Assembly (NCBI GenBank): GCA_964235485.1
Contig: CAXSAZ010000016.1
Span: 17,251 to 81,250 of the forward strand
Length of the DNA stretch: 64,000 nucleotides
Direction of reading: 5' to 3'
Origin: CAHJXG01 sp964235485
GTDB taxonomy: Bacteria > Pseudomonadota > Alphaproteobacteria > Acetobacterales > Acetobacteraceae
Shown piece by piece: positions 53,276 through 62,550 of the stretch (its first letter is position 1; the number at the start of each line of letters is the position of its first letter). Below the pieces are notes generated by a model. The model saw only the letters and a program-made list of their open reading frames with translations, did no database searches and was not told the origin of the DNA. Position numbers and translations under genes: made by a program.

Positions 53276-54757
53276 TTACCAGCTAAAGCCGGTGCCGACC
53301 GCGAAGATCTGCGACGAGACCTTGTTGGCGTAGGGGTTGCCCGCCGCCGACCCGCCGGACACGCCCTGGCCGGTGATGAAGTTGTAGCCGTTCTGCTTGC
53401 GCTCCCCGTAGAGGTAGGACGCGAACAGCGACAAGCCCGGCGCCAGGGAGTAGGTCCCGCCCGCGGCGATGCCCTGCTCGGTGCGTTGCCGCCCGAAGAA
53501 GGCGTTGTTCACGTCGCCCGCGCTCCTGTTATACAGGTAGTGCGCGCCGATGATGGCAGGCCCGAACGTGTAGGAAACGCCGACGATCGCGGCCTCGCTG
53601 TCCGGCAGCCCCTTCGGCACCAGCACGCCCATCTGGCCGTTGTAGCGGCCGAACTGGTACTTGCCGCCGACGCTGAACCCGCCATAGGTCACGGCGAGGC
53701 CGAAGTCGCCCACGCTCAGGCCGTCATAGTTGGGCCGCGCCCCGCCAGCAGCCAGCGGGTTGTTGTTGAACGGCGTGCCGGAGTTGTCGAGCACATGCCC
53801 GCCGCCGACATAGGCGCCGGTGGCCGCGATGCCGAACGCGCCGAACGTGCCGCGGTAGCGCAGCAGCACGTCCACGGTGTTCTTGCGCCGGGCGCTTTCG
53901 CCGCCAACCGGCGAGGAGGACAGACGGTCGCAGCCTGGGCCGGAAACGCCTTGAGCATTCGCGCCTTGTGCCTGGGTGAACACGCCAGCCGAGTTGACGA
54001 AGTTGGTGCTGCTAAGCCCGCCGTTGGAGGTGTTGCAGGCGTCAAGGAGGGCCGCGCCGCCGGTGTTCGGCTCGTAGGACACGCCGAAGTCGAAGCCGTA
54101 AAGCTGCGGCGACAGGTAGATTGCCTTTGTCGTCGTGTAGTAGCTGCCGACGTCCGCGAACGGCCAGGTAAGCTGGGTGTTCTGCGCCGCCAGGCCGCCG
54201 ATGTCGCCGTTGAAGCCGCCGTCGTTGAAGTTCTCGAAGTTGCCGGTCATGTAAAGGCTGGTTGGCTGGTCGGTCGTGCCGAGGCGGATGGTGCCGAGCT
54301 GGTCCGTGCCGATATAGCCGAATTCCCGCTTGAAGTACAAGGAAGCGCGGTTCGCGTTCCGCCCCGAGATGCTGCCATACGTGCCGCCGCCGGCACCAAC
54401 GCCGTTGTCCTGCCGGATTTCGAGGCTGGCGCCATACTTCAGGCCGTTCGCAGCCACGCCGTCGAAGCCCGGATACAAGCGCGCATAATTGCCGAACCCA
54501 TAGCTCGACTGCTTGTTGGTGCCGCTTGAGTTGGTGCCGATGCCATTGCCGTTTGCGTCGAAGTTTCCGCTCGGCGTGCCTGCCGCATTGTTGTTCACGT
54601 CGCGGTCCGCGACGACCCCGCCCCAGAACCGGAACCGGCCGTTCAGGCGGACCGTCACGGTGCCCGGCTCCGGACTGCCCGTTTGGGCGTCCGCCACGGT
54701 TGCCGCTCCCATCGAGGCGCCCAGTGCGGCCACGGTGGCCAGCAGGAGCTTACGCAT
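53276..54757 (-). CDS. outer-membrane porin
   Basis: 493 residues. Signal peptide RKLLLATVAALGASMGAATV, cleaved after ADA; mature part rich in Gly, Asn and Tyr with alternating beta-strand pattern; it ends VGTGFSW with the C-terminal aromatic needed for BAM insertion. Segments such as FGYIGTDQLGTIRLGTTDQP and LSPQLYGFDFGVSYEP fit the gram-negative porin_4 family. General diffusion channel; specificity unknown. Followed by a strong hairpin. Confidence 0.88.
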   Translation of the reverse strand: MRKLLLATVAALGASMGAATVADAQTGSPEPGTVTVRLNGRFRFWGGVVADRDVNNNAAGTPSGNFDANGNGIGTNSSGTNKQSSYGFGNYARLYPGFDGVAANGLKYGASLEIRQDNGVGAGGGTYGSISGRNANRASLYFKREFGYIGTDQLGTIRLGTTDQPTSLYMTGNFENFNDGGFNGDIGGLAAQNTQLTWPFADVGSYYTTTKAIYLSPQLYGFDFGVSYEPNTGGAALLDACNTSNGGLSSTNFVNSAGVFTQAQGANAQGVSGPGCDRLSSSPVGGESARRKNTVDVLLRYRGTFGAFGIAATGAYVGGGHVLDNSGTPFNNNPLAAGGARPNYDGLSVGDFGLAVTYGGFSVGGKYQFGRYNGQMGVLVPKGLPDSEAAIVGVSYTFGPAIIGAHYLYNRSAGDVNNAFFGRQRTEQGIAAGGTYSLAPGLSLFASYLYGERKQNGYNFITGQGVSGGSAAGNPYANKVSSQIFAVGTGFSW

Positions 54758-54839
54758 TCAACTTCTCCCTAATTCGCCGATCACCGGCAGATATTCACAG
54801 CCCCGCCCGACACCTGCCACTCAACCCGCCTACAGCGTG

Positions 54840-55616
54840 TCAAGGGGGAGGGCAGCCAGACCCGTTCACACTATTGCCGGGCTGGCCGATTGCCGCAATT
54901 CCCGGGATGAAGGACTTGCGGCTATCGCGAAACACTGTGACCACGAGGCCACATTCCTCGTCGCCGGCGTCCGGCAGCAGCGCCCCGATCGCCCCCGCCC
55001 CGCCGCACCAGCGGGGCAGGCGGCGCGCCTGCCGCCCGTCCACGCCGCCCAGCGCCAGCACCGTCGGCTGCCCCCCGTGATGAGGCAGCCGCGCCGCCAA
55101 CGCAGCCCAGCGCACGATGCCGAGCGCCGGGGCGCCGGGGTGGCTCCGGGTCGGCAGCGCGGGCGACAGGAACACCGCATCCGCCCCGGCCTTCCAAGCC
55201 CGGCGCAGCTCGGCGACCGTGTGGGCGGAACTAGTCAACACCGTGCTGAGCCGGCGCGTGCCCTTTGCCGCCCGCGGCGGGCGGAGCCGTCCATCCGCCG
55301 GGCGGCCCCCGCGCAGGTGCACGCCGGCGCCGGTTGCCGCCGCCAGCCGCGCGTCGCCGGCCACCACCAACGGGATCGCCAGCCTGCGGCACTGCCGGGC
55401 CAGCGCCCGGGCCAGCGCGGCGCGGCCCGGCACGCCGTCATGGCGGAACACCACGCCGCACAGCCCCCGGGGCAGCGCCGCGATTGCCCCGCACGGATCG
55501 GGAAGGCGCGCGCCGTCCGTGAACAGCCAAAGTGGCGGCACGCGGGCGGCTTGGCCGCCGGCACGGTGCCGCCGCGCCTTGACCCCGCGCGCCCACGCGA
55601 CAAGCCTATTGTCCAT
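54840..55616 (-). CDS. thiamine phosphate synthase / TenI-like protein
   Basis: 258 residues. TIM-barrel pieces LWLFTDGARLPDP near 30, GVHLRGGRPADGRLR near 97, STVLTSSAHTVAELRRAWKAGADAV truncated here for length, SPALPTRSHPGAPALG near 150 and VLALGGVDGRQARRL near 185 match ThiE/TenI. The SPxxxTxSHPG loop is kept. Divergent yggS start overlaps its ATG by two bases, so the true start may be an internal GTG. Thiamine synthesis is plausible; TenI-type without synthase activity is possible. Confidence 0.75.
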   Translation of the reverse strand: MDNRLVAWARGVKARRHRAGGQAARVPPLWLFTDGARLPDPCGAIAALPRGLCGVVFRHDGVPGRAALARALARQCRRLAIPLVVAGDARLAAATGAGVHLRGGRPADGRLRPPRAAKGTRRLSTVLTSSAHTVAELRRAWKAGADAVFLSPALPTRSHPGAPALGIVRWAALAARLPHHGGQPTVLALGGVDGRQARRLPRWCGGAGAIGALLPDAGDEECGLVVTVFRDSRKSFIPGIAAIGQPGNSVNGSGCPPP

Positions 55617-56316
55617 GCACCCTCATCCGACGTCCCTTCATTCCAGCGTGCCCGACCGTTTGCGCCAAATCCAGGCCCGCATCGCCGAGGCCGCGGCACG
55701 GGCCGGGCGCGCCCCCGGAACCGTCACGCTGGTCGCGGTGTCCAAAACGCACCCCGCCGACGCCGTGCGGGAAGCGATGGAGGCGGGGCAGGCCGTGTTC
55801 GGCGAGAACCGCGTGCAGGAAGCGGCGGCCAAGTTCCCGGCCTTGCGCGCCGCCCTGCCCGGCCTTGCCCTGCACCTGATCGGCGGCCTGCAAACCAACA
55901 AGGCCCGCGACGCCGTGCGCGTGGCGGACGTGATCGAAAGCCTGGACCGCCCGCGCCTCGCCGAAGCCCTGGCCGACGCCGCGGACAAGCAGGGACGCCT
56001 GCCCCGGCTGCTGGTGCAGGTGAACGTCGGCGACGAGCCGCAAAAGGCCGGCGTGCCCCGGGCGGACGCGGACAACTTCATCCGGAACTGCCGCGCCCGC
56101 TTCGGCGATGCTTTGGCCGGGCTGATGTGCATCCCGCCCGCGGAAGGCGACCCCGCGCCGCATTTCGCCTGGCTCGCCGCCTGCGCCGCCCAGCACGGGC
56201 TTCCCGTGGTGTCCATGGGGATGTCCGGCGACTTTGAATGCGCCATCGCCCATGGCGCCACCCACGTTCGGGTCGGCAGCGCCATCTTCGGCGCAAGGCC
56301 GGCCGCCGCGCCTTGA
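55615..56316 (+). CDS. YggS/PROSC-family pyridoxal-phosphate-binding protein
   Basis: 233 residues. PLP lysine in VTLVAVSKTHPADAVREA near 38, FGENRVQEAAAKF near 62, LHLIGGLQTNKARDAV near 85 (the family His is followed by GGLQTNK) and MGMSGDFECAIAHGATHVRV near 205. Handles PLP homeostasis. ATG overlaps the divergent ThiE-like start (CCATGC), leaving no intergenic space. Confidence 0.92.
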   Translation: MHPHPTSLHSSVPDRLRQIQARIAEAAARAGRAPGTVTLVAVSKTHPADAVREAMEAGQAVFGENRVQEAAAKFPALRAALPGLALHLIGGLQTNKARDAVRVADVIESLDRPRLAEALADAADKQGRLPRLLVQVNVGDEPQKAGVPRADADNFIRNCRARFGDALAGLMCIPPAEGDPAPHFAWLAACAAQHGLPVVSMGMSGDFECAIAHGATHVRVGSAIFGARPAAAP

Positions 56317-56432
56317 CGCGGGCGGCTGCGCGGCCGCATTCCCGCCCATGGCGGCATGTCGGGGCGTTCTGCTAGGCTGGGTGGGCGAGTTCATACCAGC
56401 GGCCGAATGGTCCGATCTGTCCGGGCAGCCGG

Positions 56433-56460
56433 TGACGGATAAGCGAAGCGTCATCCGTCA
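56433..56460. repeat. small palindromic repeat
   Basis: TGACGGAT ... ATCCGTCA, 8-bp perfect arms around a 12-base centre (AAGCGAAGCGTC). REP-like sequence in the 189-bp gap between yggS and the hydrolase gene. It could terminate yggS transcription. Confidence 0.5.
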
Positions 56461-56505
56461 TGGACGGGTCAAGGCATTTGTTGTTTGGGCAACGTCGGAG
56501 GCAGC

Positions 56506-57201
56506 ATGGAGCCGTTGGTGATGGTCCCCGGACTCGGCAGCGACGCCGCGGTTTGGGAGCGGACAATCCAGGCGCTTGGGACGGCAGCGGAGTGCCGGGT
56601 CGGCGACACGCTCTCGGATGACAGCCTGGCAGGCATGGCCGCGCGCATCCTGGCCGCCGCTCCGTCACGCTTCTCGCTGGCCGGCCTGTCGATGGGCGGC
56701 ATGGTGGCGCTCGAGGTGATGCGGGCGGCGCCGGAGCGGGTGACGCGCCTCGCGCTGATCGACACCAGCGCGCGTCCCGATACCCCGGAACAAGCGGCGC
56801 AACGGCACAGAACAAACGCGGCCGTCGCGGCAACCGACGACTTCGAGGCGCTGGTGGCCGGCAGCGTGCGCTACCTCATCCATCCCGAAAGTCCCGGCGA
56901 TGTCCGGGACGCGGTGATTGCCATGGGGGTCCGCGTCGGCGCCGATGCGTATGTCCGCCAAAACCGCGCGGTGATCGCGCGGGGCGACCAGCGCCCGGTG
57001 CTGGCGACGATCACCGTTCCTACAATCGTTCTGGTGGGCGCCGACGACGTGATGACGCCCCTGGACCGGTCCGAGGAGATCCAGGCCGGGATACCCGGCG
57101 CCACGCTGCAGGTGATCCCAAACTGCGGGCATCTCTCCCCTTTGGAGAAGCCCGAGGCCGTTGCGGGATCGCTGCGCGGATGGCTGTCCAAAGGCGGATA
57201 A
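56506..57201 (+). CDS. alpha/beta hydrolase
   Basis: 231 residues. LVMVPGLGSDAAVWERTI at 4-21, nucleophile elbow LAGLSMGGMVALEV near 68, acid Asp in VLVGADDVMTPLDRSEEI near 178, His in IPNCGHLSPLEKPEAV near 210: a complete Ser-Asp-His triad. CGGAGGCAGC precedes ATG. Esterase/lactonase-like; substrate unknown. Confidence 0.88.
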   Translation: MEPLVMVPGLGSDAAVWERTIQALGTAAECRVGDTLSDDSLAGMAARILAAAPSRFSLAGLSMGGMVALEVMRAAPERVTRLALIDTSARPDTPEQAAQRHRTNAAVAATDDFEALVAGSVRYLIHPESPGDVRDAVIAMGVRVGADAYVRQNRAVIARGDQRPVLATITVPTIVLVGADDVMTPLDRSEEIQAGIPGATLQVIPNCGHLSPLEKPEAVAGSLRGWLSKGG

Positions 57202-57420
57202 CCATCATGGACTGACGGTCGTGCCGGCTTCGGACCGCCCCGCGCTCAAGCCGGCTTGCCCTTTGCAGGCCGGTGGGCCTGTGCCATGGTCCCCGCTGCT
57301 CGGACGCCCAGGCCACCGCCCGGCGCCAGCTTTGCAATCGCTCTGCAATCGCATGGATATGTGTGGACCTCGAATGACCCTGCCGCGCCGCGCCGCAGCC
57401 ATGCCCTCCGGACCGGGCCT

Positions 57421-59316
57421 GTGAGCCTCGCCGTCGAAGCCCACCCCGGCGTCACCCCACGCCCGCTGCGCGCCGCCGCGCTGCTGGCCGTGCTGGGCGT
57501 CGTTTACGGCGACATCGGCACCAGCCCGCTTTACGCGCTCAAGGCCAGCGTGGTCCATTTCAGCGGCGTGGGCATCACCCGGGTCGAAATCCTCGGCGTG
57601 CTGTCGCTGATCTTCTGGTCGCTGATCCTGGTGGTGACGGTGAAATACGTCCTCCTGATCATGCGCGCCGACAACAATGGGGAAGGCGGCATCCTGGCGC
57701 TCATGGCCTTGGCGCAGCGCGGCACGGTTGGCCGCGCCATGCGGACGGCGCTGGGCTTGATCGGGCTGGGCGGGGCGTGCCTGTTCTTCGGGGACGGGGT
57801 GATCACCCCGGCCATCTCGGTGCTGTCGGCCGTGGAAGGGCTGGCGGTGGTGTCGCCCGCCTTCAAGAGCCTGGTCCTGCCGCTGTCGGTCGTGGTCATC
57901 GTGGCGCTGTTCGCGGTGCAAATCCGCGGCACGGCCAGCATCGGCCGGGCGTTCGGCCCGGTGATGGCGGTCTGGTTCATCGTCCTGGCGGCCATGGGCC
58001 TGTTCCAGATCGCGCGCAACCCCGGCGTGCTCATGGCGGTGTCGCCGTATTACGCGGTCGCCGTCTGCCTCAGCCATGGCTGGCTCGCCTTTGTCACCCT
58101 CGGCTCCGTGGTGCTGGCCGTGACCGGGGCGGAGGCGCTGTATGCCGACATGGGACACTTCGGCGCGCAGCCGATCCGGCTGGCCTGGACATTCTTCGTG
58201 CTGCCCTGCCTCGTGCTCAACTACTTCGGCCAGGGCGCGCTGGTGATGGCCGACCCGTCCGCGCTGGAAAACCCGTTCTACCTCATGGCGCCGGAAAGCC
58301 TCCGCCTGCCGCTGGTGGCGCTCGCCACCGCCGCGACGGTGATCGCGAGCCAGGCCCTGATCTCCGGCGCGTTCTCCGTGGCCCGGCAGTGCATGCAGAT
58401 GTCGTTCCTGCCGCGCATGGCGGTGCTGCACACCAGCCACGCCGAGGAAGGGCAGATCTACGTGCCCCAGGTCAACACGGCGCTGCTGGTCGGCGTGCTG
58501 ATCCTGGTGTTCGCCTTCCGCAGCAGCGACGCCCTGGCCGCGGCCTACGGCATCGCCGTCACCGGCACCTTCCTGTGCACCTGCGTGCTGGCCACCGTGG
58601 CGTTCCGCCGGCAGTTCGGCTGGCCGCGCGTTCTCGCCCTCGGCGTGTTCGGCTTCTTCTTCGCGGTGGATTTCGTGTTCTTCGCGTCCAACGCGCTGAA
58701 AATCCCGGAAGGCGGCTGGGTGCCGCTGCTGCTCGGCCTCGGGCTGATGGCGATGATGACCTCCTGGAACCGCGGGCGCGAGCTGATGCTGGCGCGCTGG
58801 AAGCAGGACAGCCTGCCGCTTGCCTCGTTCCTCGCGCGGCTGCCGCAGTCCCGCACGGTGCGGGTGCCCGGCATGGCGGTGTTCCTGACCGGCAACCCCG
58901 ACTACGTGCCGGCCGCGCTGCTCCACAACCTCAAGCACAACAAGGTCCTGCACGAGCACGTCCTGTTCGTCACCGTGCAGAACATGGACACGCCGCAAGC
59001 GCCAACCGACCAGCGGGTCGAGGTGTCGGAGCTGGCGCCCCACGTCCACCGGGTCGTGCTGCGCTACGGCTTCATGGAAAGCCCGAACATCCCCCGGGCG
59101 CTTGAGGAACTCACCGCGCGCGGCGTGGCCTACACCCCCATGCAGGCCAGCTTCTTCCTGGGCCGCGAGGTTTTGGTGCGCGCCTTGGTGCCGAAGCTGC
59201 CGGCCTGGCGGCTGTTCCTGTTCCTGTTCATGGCGCGCAACGCCGTGCCGGCGACGGAGTTCTTCCGCATCCCCAGCGACCGGGTGGTCGAGCTGGGCGT
59301 CCGGGTCGCGATCTAG
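57421..59316 (+). CDS. kup: KUP-family potassium uptake protein
   Basis: 631 residues from GTG 57421, matching usual Kup length (about 620-640). Family start GVVYGDIGTSPLYALKASV near 27, about 12 transmembrane helices to residue 440, FFGDGVITPAISVLSAVEGL near 120, then a cytoplasmic C-terminal domain (MAVFLTGNPDYVPAALLHNL). Proton-potassium symport. The frame is open 55 codons further upstream, but that stretch is not Kup-like. The 219-bp gap before it holds no other recognised feature. Confidence 0.93.
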   Translation: MSLAVEAHPGVTPRPLRAAALLAVLGVVYGDIGTSPLYALKASVVHFSGVGITRVEILGVLSLIFWSLILVVTVKYVLLIMRADNNGEGGILALMALAQRGTVGRAMRTALGLIGLGGACLFFGDGVITPAISVLSAVEGLAVVSPAFKSLVLPLSVVVIVALFAVQIRGTASIGRAFGPVMAVWFIVLAAMGLFQIARNPGVLMAVSPYYAVAVCLSHGWLAFVTLGSVVLAVTGAEALYADMGHFGAQPIRLAWTFFVLPCLVLNYFGQGALVMADPSALENPFYLMAPESLRLPLVALATAATVIASQALISGAFSVARQCMQMSFLPRMAVLHTSHAEEGQIYVPQVNTALLVGVLILVFAFRSSDALAAAYGIAVTGTFLCTCVLATVAFRRQFGWPRVLALGVFGFFFAVDFVFFASNALKIPEGGWVPLLLGLGLMAMMTSWNRGRELMLARWKQDSLPLASFLARLPQSRTVRVPGMAVFLTGNPDYVPAALLHNLKHNKVLHEHVLFVTVQNMDTPQAPTDQRVEVSELAPHVHRVVLRYGFMESPNIPRALEELTARGVAYTPMQASFFLGREVLVRALVPKLPAWRLFLFLFMARNAVPATEFFRIPSDRVVELGVRVAI

Positions 59317-59424
59317 GCCGACCTGCGCGGCGGTGCGCAACCGGGTGCAATTCGGTGCGACTTAGTTTATGCTATGACCTTTGGACCCATGGGCACCAAG
59401 GACGGCCAGGCGCGTTGACCTCCC

Positions 59425-59799
59425 ATGGATGACGCTCAAGGCGAGGTGATGGCGAAGCTGAACATGGTGCTGGCCAAGGGACCCGGCCGTCCCGACGGCG
59501 ACCTCGACGACCGGCTCATCGTCCGGCTCGTCCTCAACCCGCAAGGCCAGATCGACCCGGCTGCCTACGCGAGCGACCCGACCCCATGGCTCGCCATCCG
59601 CAGGCGGCCCGGCATGGACGACAAGCATTCCGAGCTGATCCGCTTGGAGGACGGCTGGGCATTGCAGAGCATGGCCAGCGAGGACGATCCCCTTTGGACC
59701 TTTGAGGGCTTCGTGTTCCGCCCGGGCGACCTGGTGCGCCTGGGACGGCCGGACGGCGAGGGCCTGCTGTTCCGCATCGTGGCGAGCACGCCGGACTGA
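59425..59799 (+). CDS. conserved hypothetical protein
   Basis: 124 residues (ATG 59449 after GGCGAGGTG would give 116). Soluble, acidic, no signal or membrane segment; segments LIVRLVLNPQGQIDPAAYA and GWALQSMASEDDPLWTFEGF look folded. Not recognised. 108 bp after kup and followed by the dispersed repeat. Confidence 0.55.
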   Translation: MDDAQGEVMAKLNMVLAKGPGRPDGDLDDRLIVRLVLNPQGQIDPAAYASDPTPWLAIRRRPGMDDKHSELIRLEDGWALQSMASEDDPLWTFEGFVFRPGDLVRLGRPDGEGLLFRIVASTPD

Positions 59800-59802
59800 C
59801 AC

Positions 59803-59887
59803 GGCCGGCTTGGTTGAACGACCGTTATTCGTTGATGGGTTACACCCATCCTACGGCATGGGTCGCGTAGGATGGGTGAAACCCATC
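59803..59887. repeat. dispersed repeat, copy 3, with 22-bp hairpin
   Basis: Left module GGCCGGCTTGGTTGAACGAC... similar to copies at 9991 and 34729, then an inverted repeat with 22-base arms and one mismatch (59834-59855 / 59866-59887), loop 10 bases, core ACCCATCCTACG shared with copy 2. Lies between convergent genes. Confidence 0.75.
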
Positions 59888-59919
59888 TGCAACCGCCGAG
59901 GGGCGCCGGGCCGAGTGCG

Positions 59920-60222
59920 TCAGTGCTGCGTCATGGCCTGCAGCACGGTGGCGAAGCCGGCCGCCATCAGGCCTGAACTCAGCATCAGGGCGACAACGGC
60001 GGCGAGGGTCGCCACCCCTGCCCCGGCAAGCATCCAACGGGCGGAATCCCGGTTCGGCTCGCTGATCGGAGGCCGCTGCCCGATGGGCGCCTGGTTGGGC
60101 GGCGCCTGCCGGGCGGCGGCGGCGCACCCGCCGCCTTCGAGCAGGCCCTTTTCAAACGCGGCGAACTCCAGCGCGGCTTCGACGCCGCCTGGAAAGGGAA
60201 CGGGGTCAAGGTCGGCAAGCAC
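59920..60222 (-). CDS. possible small C-terminally anchored membrane protein
   Basis: 100 residues from GTG 60222. Cytoplasmic part GGVEAALEFAAFEKGLLEGG, then one helix near the C-terminus (WMLAGAGVATLAAVVALMLS). The frame runs back through the tRNA, so an internal start is required; GTG 60222 is the first fitting one, without a clear ribosome site. Unknown function. Confidence 0.4.
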   Translation of the reverse strand: MLADLDPVPFPGGVEAALEFAAFEKGLLEGGGCAAAARQAPPNQAPIGQRPPISEPNRDSARWMLAGAGVATLAAVVALMLSSGLMAAGFATVLQAMTQH

Positions 60223-60314
60223 CCGCCGCGGCGGCGGCGGGGCCGCCCGGGGCCGTCCGCTGCGGGCCGTGGGGCGCCGCGGTGGAGGAAACTGCAGGGG
60301 CGGACCGTCAGCGA

Positions 60315-60390
60315 TGGTGGAGCTGAGCGGGATCGAACCGCTGACCTCCTGAATGCCATTCAGGCGCTCTCCCAACTGAGCTACAGCCCC
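60315..60390 (-). tRNA. tRNA-Ala (anticodon GGC)
   Basis: 76 bases with encoded CCA. Acceptor GGGGCTG pairs CAGCTCC with one G-U; D-arm AGCTCAGTTGGGAGAGC; anticodon stem CCTGA/TCAGG around loop ATGGCAT with anticodon GGC; T-arm GGTTCGATCCC present. Reads GCC and GCU alanine codons. Confidence 0.95.
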
Positions 60391-60461
60391 GCCGGCGCCG
60401 GGCTTGCGCCCGGCTGCGGAAGGCGCGGGTAATAGACCGGCCTGCGCCCGACATCAAGAGG

Positions 60462-61121
60462 CTACGCGGCCTTGAGGTCCTGGTGCACGGCGAAGGGCGC
60501 CTCGGTCTTGCCGCGGATTTCCTCCACCGTGACGCCCGGCGCCACATCAACCAGCGTGAGGCCGGGCCGCCCCCCAGGTCGTCCGATATCGAACACGCCG
60601 AGTTCCGTCACCACCAGGTTCACCACGCCAGCCCCCGTCAACGGCAAGGTGCAGGAGCGCAGCAGCTTCGGCTTGCCGCCCGCCGTGTGCTCCATCAGCA
60701 CGACGACGCGCGGCACGCCGGCCACCAGGTCCATGGCGCCGCCCATGCCCTTCACCATCTTGCCAGGAATCATCCAGTTCGCCAGGTCGCCGTTCTCCGC
60801 CACCTGCAGCGCGCCCAAGATCGAGATCGCGATGTGGCCGCCGCGCACCAGCGCGAAGGAGACCGCGCTGTCGAAGAAGCTCGTGGTCGGAAGCCGCGTC
60901 ACGGTCTGCTTGCCGGCGTTGATCAGGTCGGCGTCCTCTTCCCCCTCGAACGGGAACGGGCCGATGCCCAACATGCCGTTCTCGCTGTGCAGTTGGATGC
61001 TGATGTCCGGGGGGATGTGGTTCGCAACCAGGGTCGGGATGCCGATGCCCAGGTTCACGTACATGCCATCCTGCAGCTCGCGCGCCGCGCGGGCCGCCAT
61101 CTCGTCTCGGGTCCAGGGCAT
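60462..61121 (-). CDS. scoB: 3-oxoacid CoA-transferase subunit B
   Basis: 219 residues. Start with ARELQDGMYVNLGIGIPTLV; catalytic Glu in QLHSENGMLGIGPFP near 48, GHIAISILGALQVAENGDL, PGKMVKGMGGAMDLVAG. Transfers CoA from succinyl-CoA to an oxoacid with subunit A. Eleven bp after subunit A, co-translated. Confidence 0.95.
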   Translation of the reverse strand: MPWTRDEMAARAARELQDGMYVNLGIGIPTLVANHIPPDISIQLHSENGMLGIGPFPFEGEEDADLINAGKQTVTRLPTTSFFDSAVSFALVRGGHIAISILGALQVAENGDLANWMIPGKMVKGMGGAMDLVAGVPRVVVLMEHTAGGKPKLLRSCTLPLTGAGVVNLVVTELGVFDIGRPGGRPGLTLVDVAPGVTVEEIRGKTEAPFAVHQDLKAA

Positions 61122-61132
61122 GGTGAAACTCC

Positions 61133-61873
61133 TTACGCCGGAAGGGGATCGGTGCCGGCCGGGGCCGCGTTGCGCTTGCGCGTCGTGCGCTGCTCGATCC
61201 GCTTCGCAGCCTCCGGCACCTGGACGATGCGCTTCACGAAGATGCCCGGCGTCACGATTTGGTCGGCGTCGAGCACGCCCGGCTCCACCAGCTCCTCGAC
61301 CTCCGCCACCACCATCTTGGCCGCGGTCGCCATGACCGGGTTGAAGTTCCGCGCGGTCATCCGGTAAACGAGGTTGCCCTCCGTGTCGCCGCGCCAAGCG
61401 TGCACAACCGCGAGGTCCGCGAACAGGCCGCGCTCCATGATGTAGCGTTGGCCGTCGAATTCCCGCTCGTCCTTGCCTTCCGCGATGGCGGTGCCGACGC
61501 CGGTGCGGGTGTAGAAGGCGGGGATGCCGGCGCCGCCCGCGCGGATGCGCTCGGCCAGCGTGCCCTGGGGGTTGAACTCGATCTCCAGCTCGCCCGCGAG
61601 GTACTGCCGGGCAAAGGTCGCGTTCTCCCCGACGTAGGAGGAGATCATCTTGCGGATTTGCCGGGTTTGCAGCAGCAGGCCCAGCCCGGCATCGTCGATG
61701 CCCGCGTTGTTCGAGATGCAGGTGAGGTCCCGCACGCCGCTGTCCCGGATCGCCTCAATCAACGCTTGCGGGATGCCGCACAGGCCGAAGCCGCCGGCCA
61801 TGATCACCATGCCGTCCCGCAGCACCCCGGCCAGCGCCGCCGCCGCGTCCGGATACACCTTGCCCACCGCCAT
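61133..61873 (-). CDS. scoA: 3-oxoacid CoA-transferase subunit A
   Basis: 246 residues. Family segment IMAGGFGLCGIPQALIEAI near 25 with the oxyanion-type GGFGLCG motif, ISNNAGIDDAGLGLLL near 53 and YVGENATFARQYLAGELEIE. N-terminal GKVYPDAAAAL. Heterodimer with the following subunit B; used in ketone body or acetoacetate metabolism. GGAGGGG before ATG. Confidence 0.95.
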   Translation of the reverse strand: MAVGKVYPDAAAALAGVLRDGMVIMAGGFGLCGIPQALIEAIRDSGVRDLTCISNNAGIDDAGLGLLLQTRQIRKMISSYVGENATFARQYLAGELEIEFNPQGTLAERIRAGGAGIPAFYTRTGVGTAIAEGKDEREFDGQRYIMERGLFADLAVVHAWRGDTEGNLVYRMTARNFNPVMATAAKMVVAEVEELVEPGVLDADQIVTPGIFVKRIVQVPEAAKRIEQRTTRKRNAAPAGTDPLPA

Positions 61874-61944
61874 GCCTCACCCCCCTCCGTTGAAACCGTC
61901 CGGCCAACCCTACCGCACCGGATTCGGCCCGGCAAACCCGGCGG

Positions 61945-62550
61945 CTACTTGGTGAGAACCCCGTGCTGGCGCAGGAAGCCGAGCAGCGGCAGCAGCGGCA
62001 GGCCGAGGATCGCGGCGTGCTCGCCCTCCACCGCGTCGAACAGGTGCGCGCCCAGCCCTTCCAGGCGGTAAGCGCCGACGCAGGACAGGATCGCGTCGCC
62101 CTCGGCGGCCAAGTACTCCTCCAGGAAGGCATCGCTGAACGCGCGCATGTGCAGCCGGGGGCTGGCCACGTGGCGCCACACTTCCCGCCCGTCTCGCAGG
62201 CAGACCACGGCGGTGTGGAGGCAATGCGGTTGGCCGCGCAGCGTCCGAAGCTGCGCCCGCGCGCCGTCCGTGCTGTCCGGCTTGTCGAACCAGGCGTCGC
62301 CGCAGGTCAGGATTTGGTCGGCGCCGATCACCAGCGCCTTCGGATCGCGGACGCGCTGCGCCTTGAGGGCGGCCAGCGTCAGCGCGGCCTCCGCGGCGTC
62401 TGTGCCTTCCGCCCGGCAGGCCTGCTTCACCGCGGCCTCGTCCACCCGGGCCGGGCGCGCCTCGAACCGCAGCCCGGCGGCGGCGAGCAGCGCGGCCCGG
62501 GCCGCGGACTGGCTGGCCAGGACCAAAGGAGGTGCCGACGCCTGCATCAT
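61945..62550 (-). CDS. Maf-family nucleotide pyrophosphatase
   Basis: 201 residues. LVLASQSAARAALLAAAGL near 10 (S-x-S-x-R phosphate loop), ALVIGADQILTCGDAWFDKP near 73, QLRTLRGQPHCLHTAVV near 100, GDAILSCVGAYRLEGLGAHL near 155. House-cleaning pyrophosphatase of the Maf/YceF branch. ATG overlaps the ppsR stop. Confidence 0.9.
   Translation of the reverse strand: MMQASAPPLVLASQSAARAALLAAAGLRFEARPARVDEAAVKQACRAEGTDAAEAALTLAALKAQRVRDPKALVIGADQILTCGDAWFDKPDSTDGARAQLRTLRGQPHCLHTAVVCLRDGREVWRHVASPRLHMRAFSDAFLEEYLAAEGDAILSCVGAYRLEGLGAHLFDAVEGEHAAILGLPLLPLLGFLRQHGVLTK

Noticed and set aside
57205..59340. Minus-strand 711-codon open frame opposite kup
   Set aside because: Translation is extremely His/Arg/Gln-rich without any fold; Kup on the plus strand is unmistakable.
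59920..60375. 151-residue minus-strand ORF beginning inside tRNA-Ala
   Set aside because: Its first about 50 codons lie in or next to the tRNA; only the part from GTG 60222 is kept as a possible gene.
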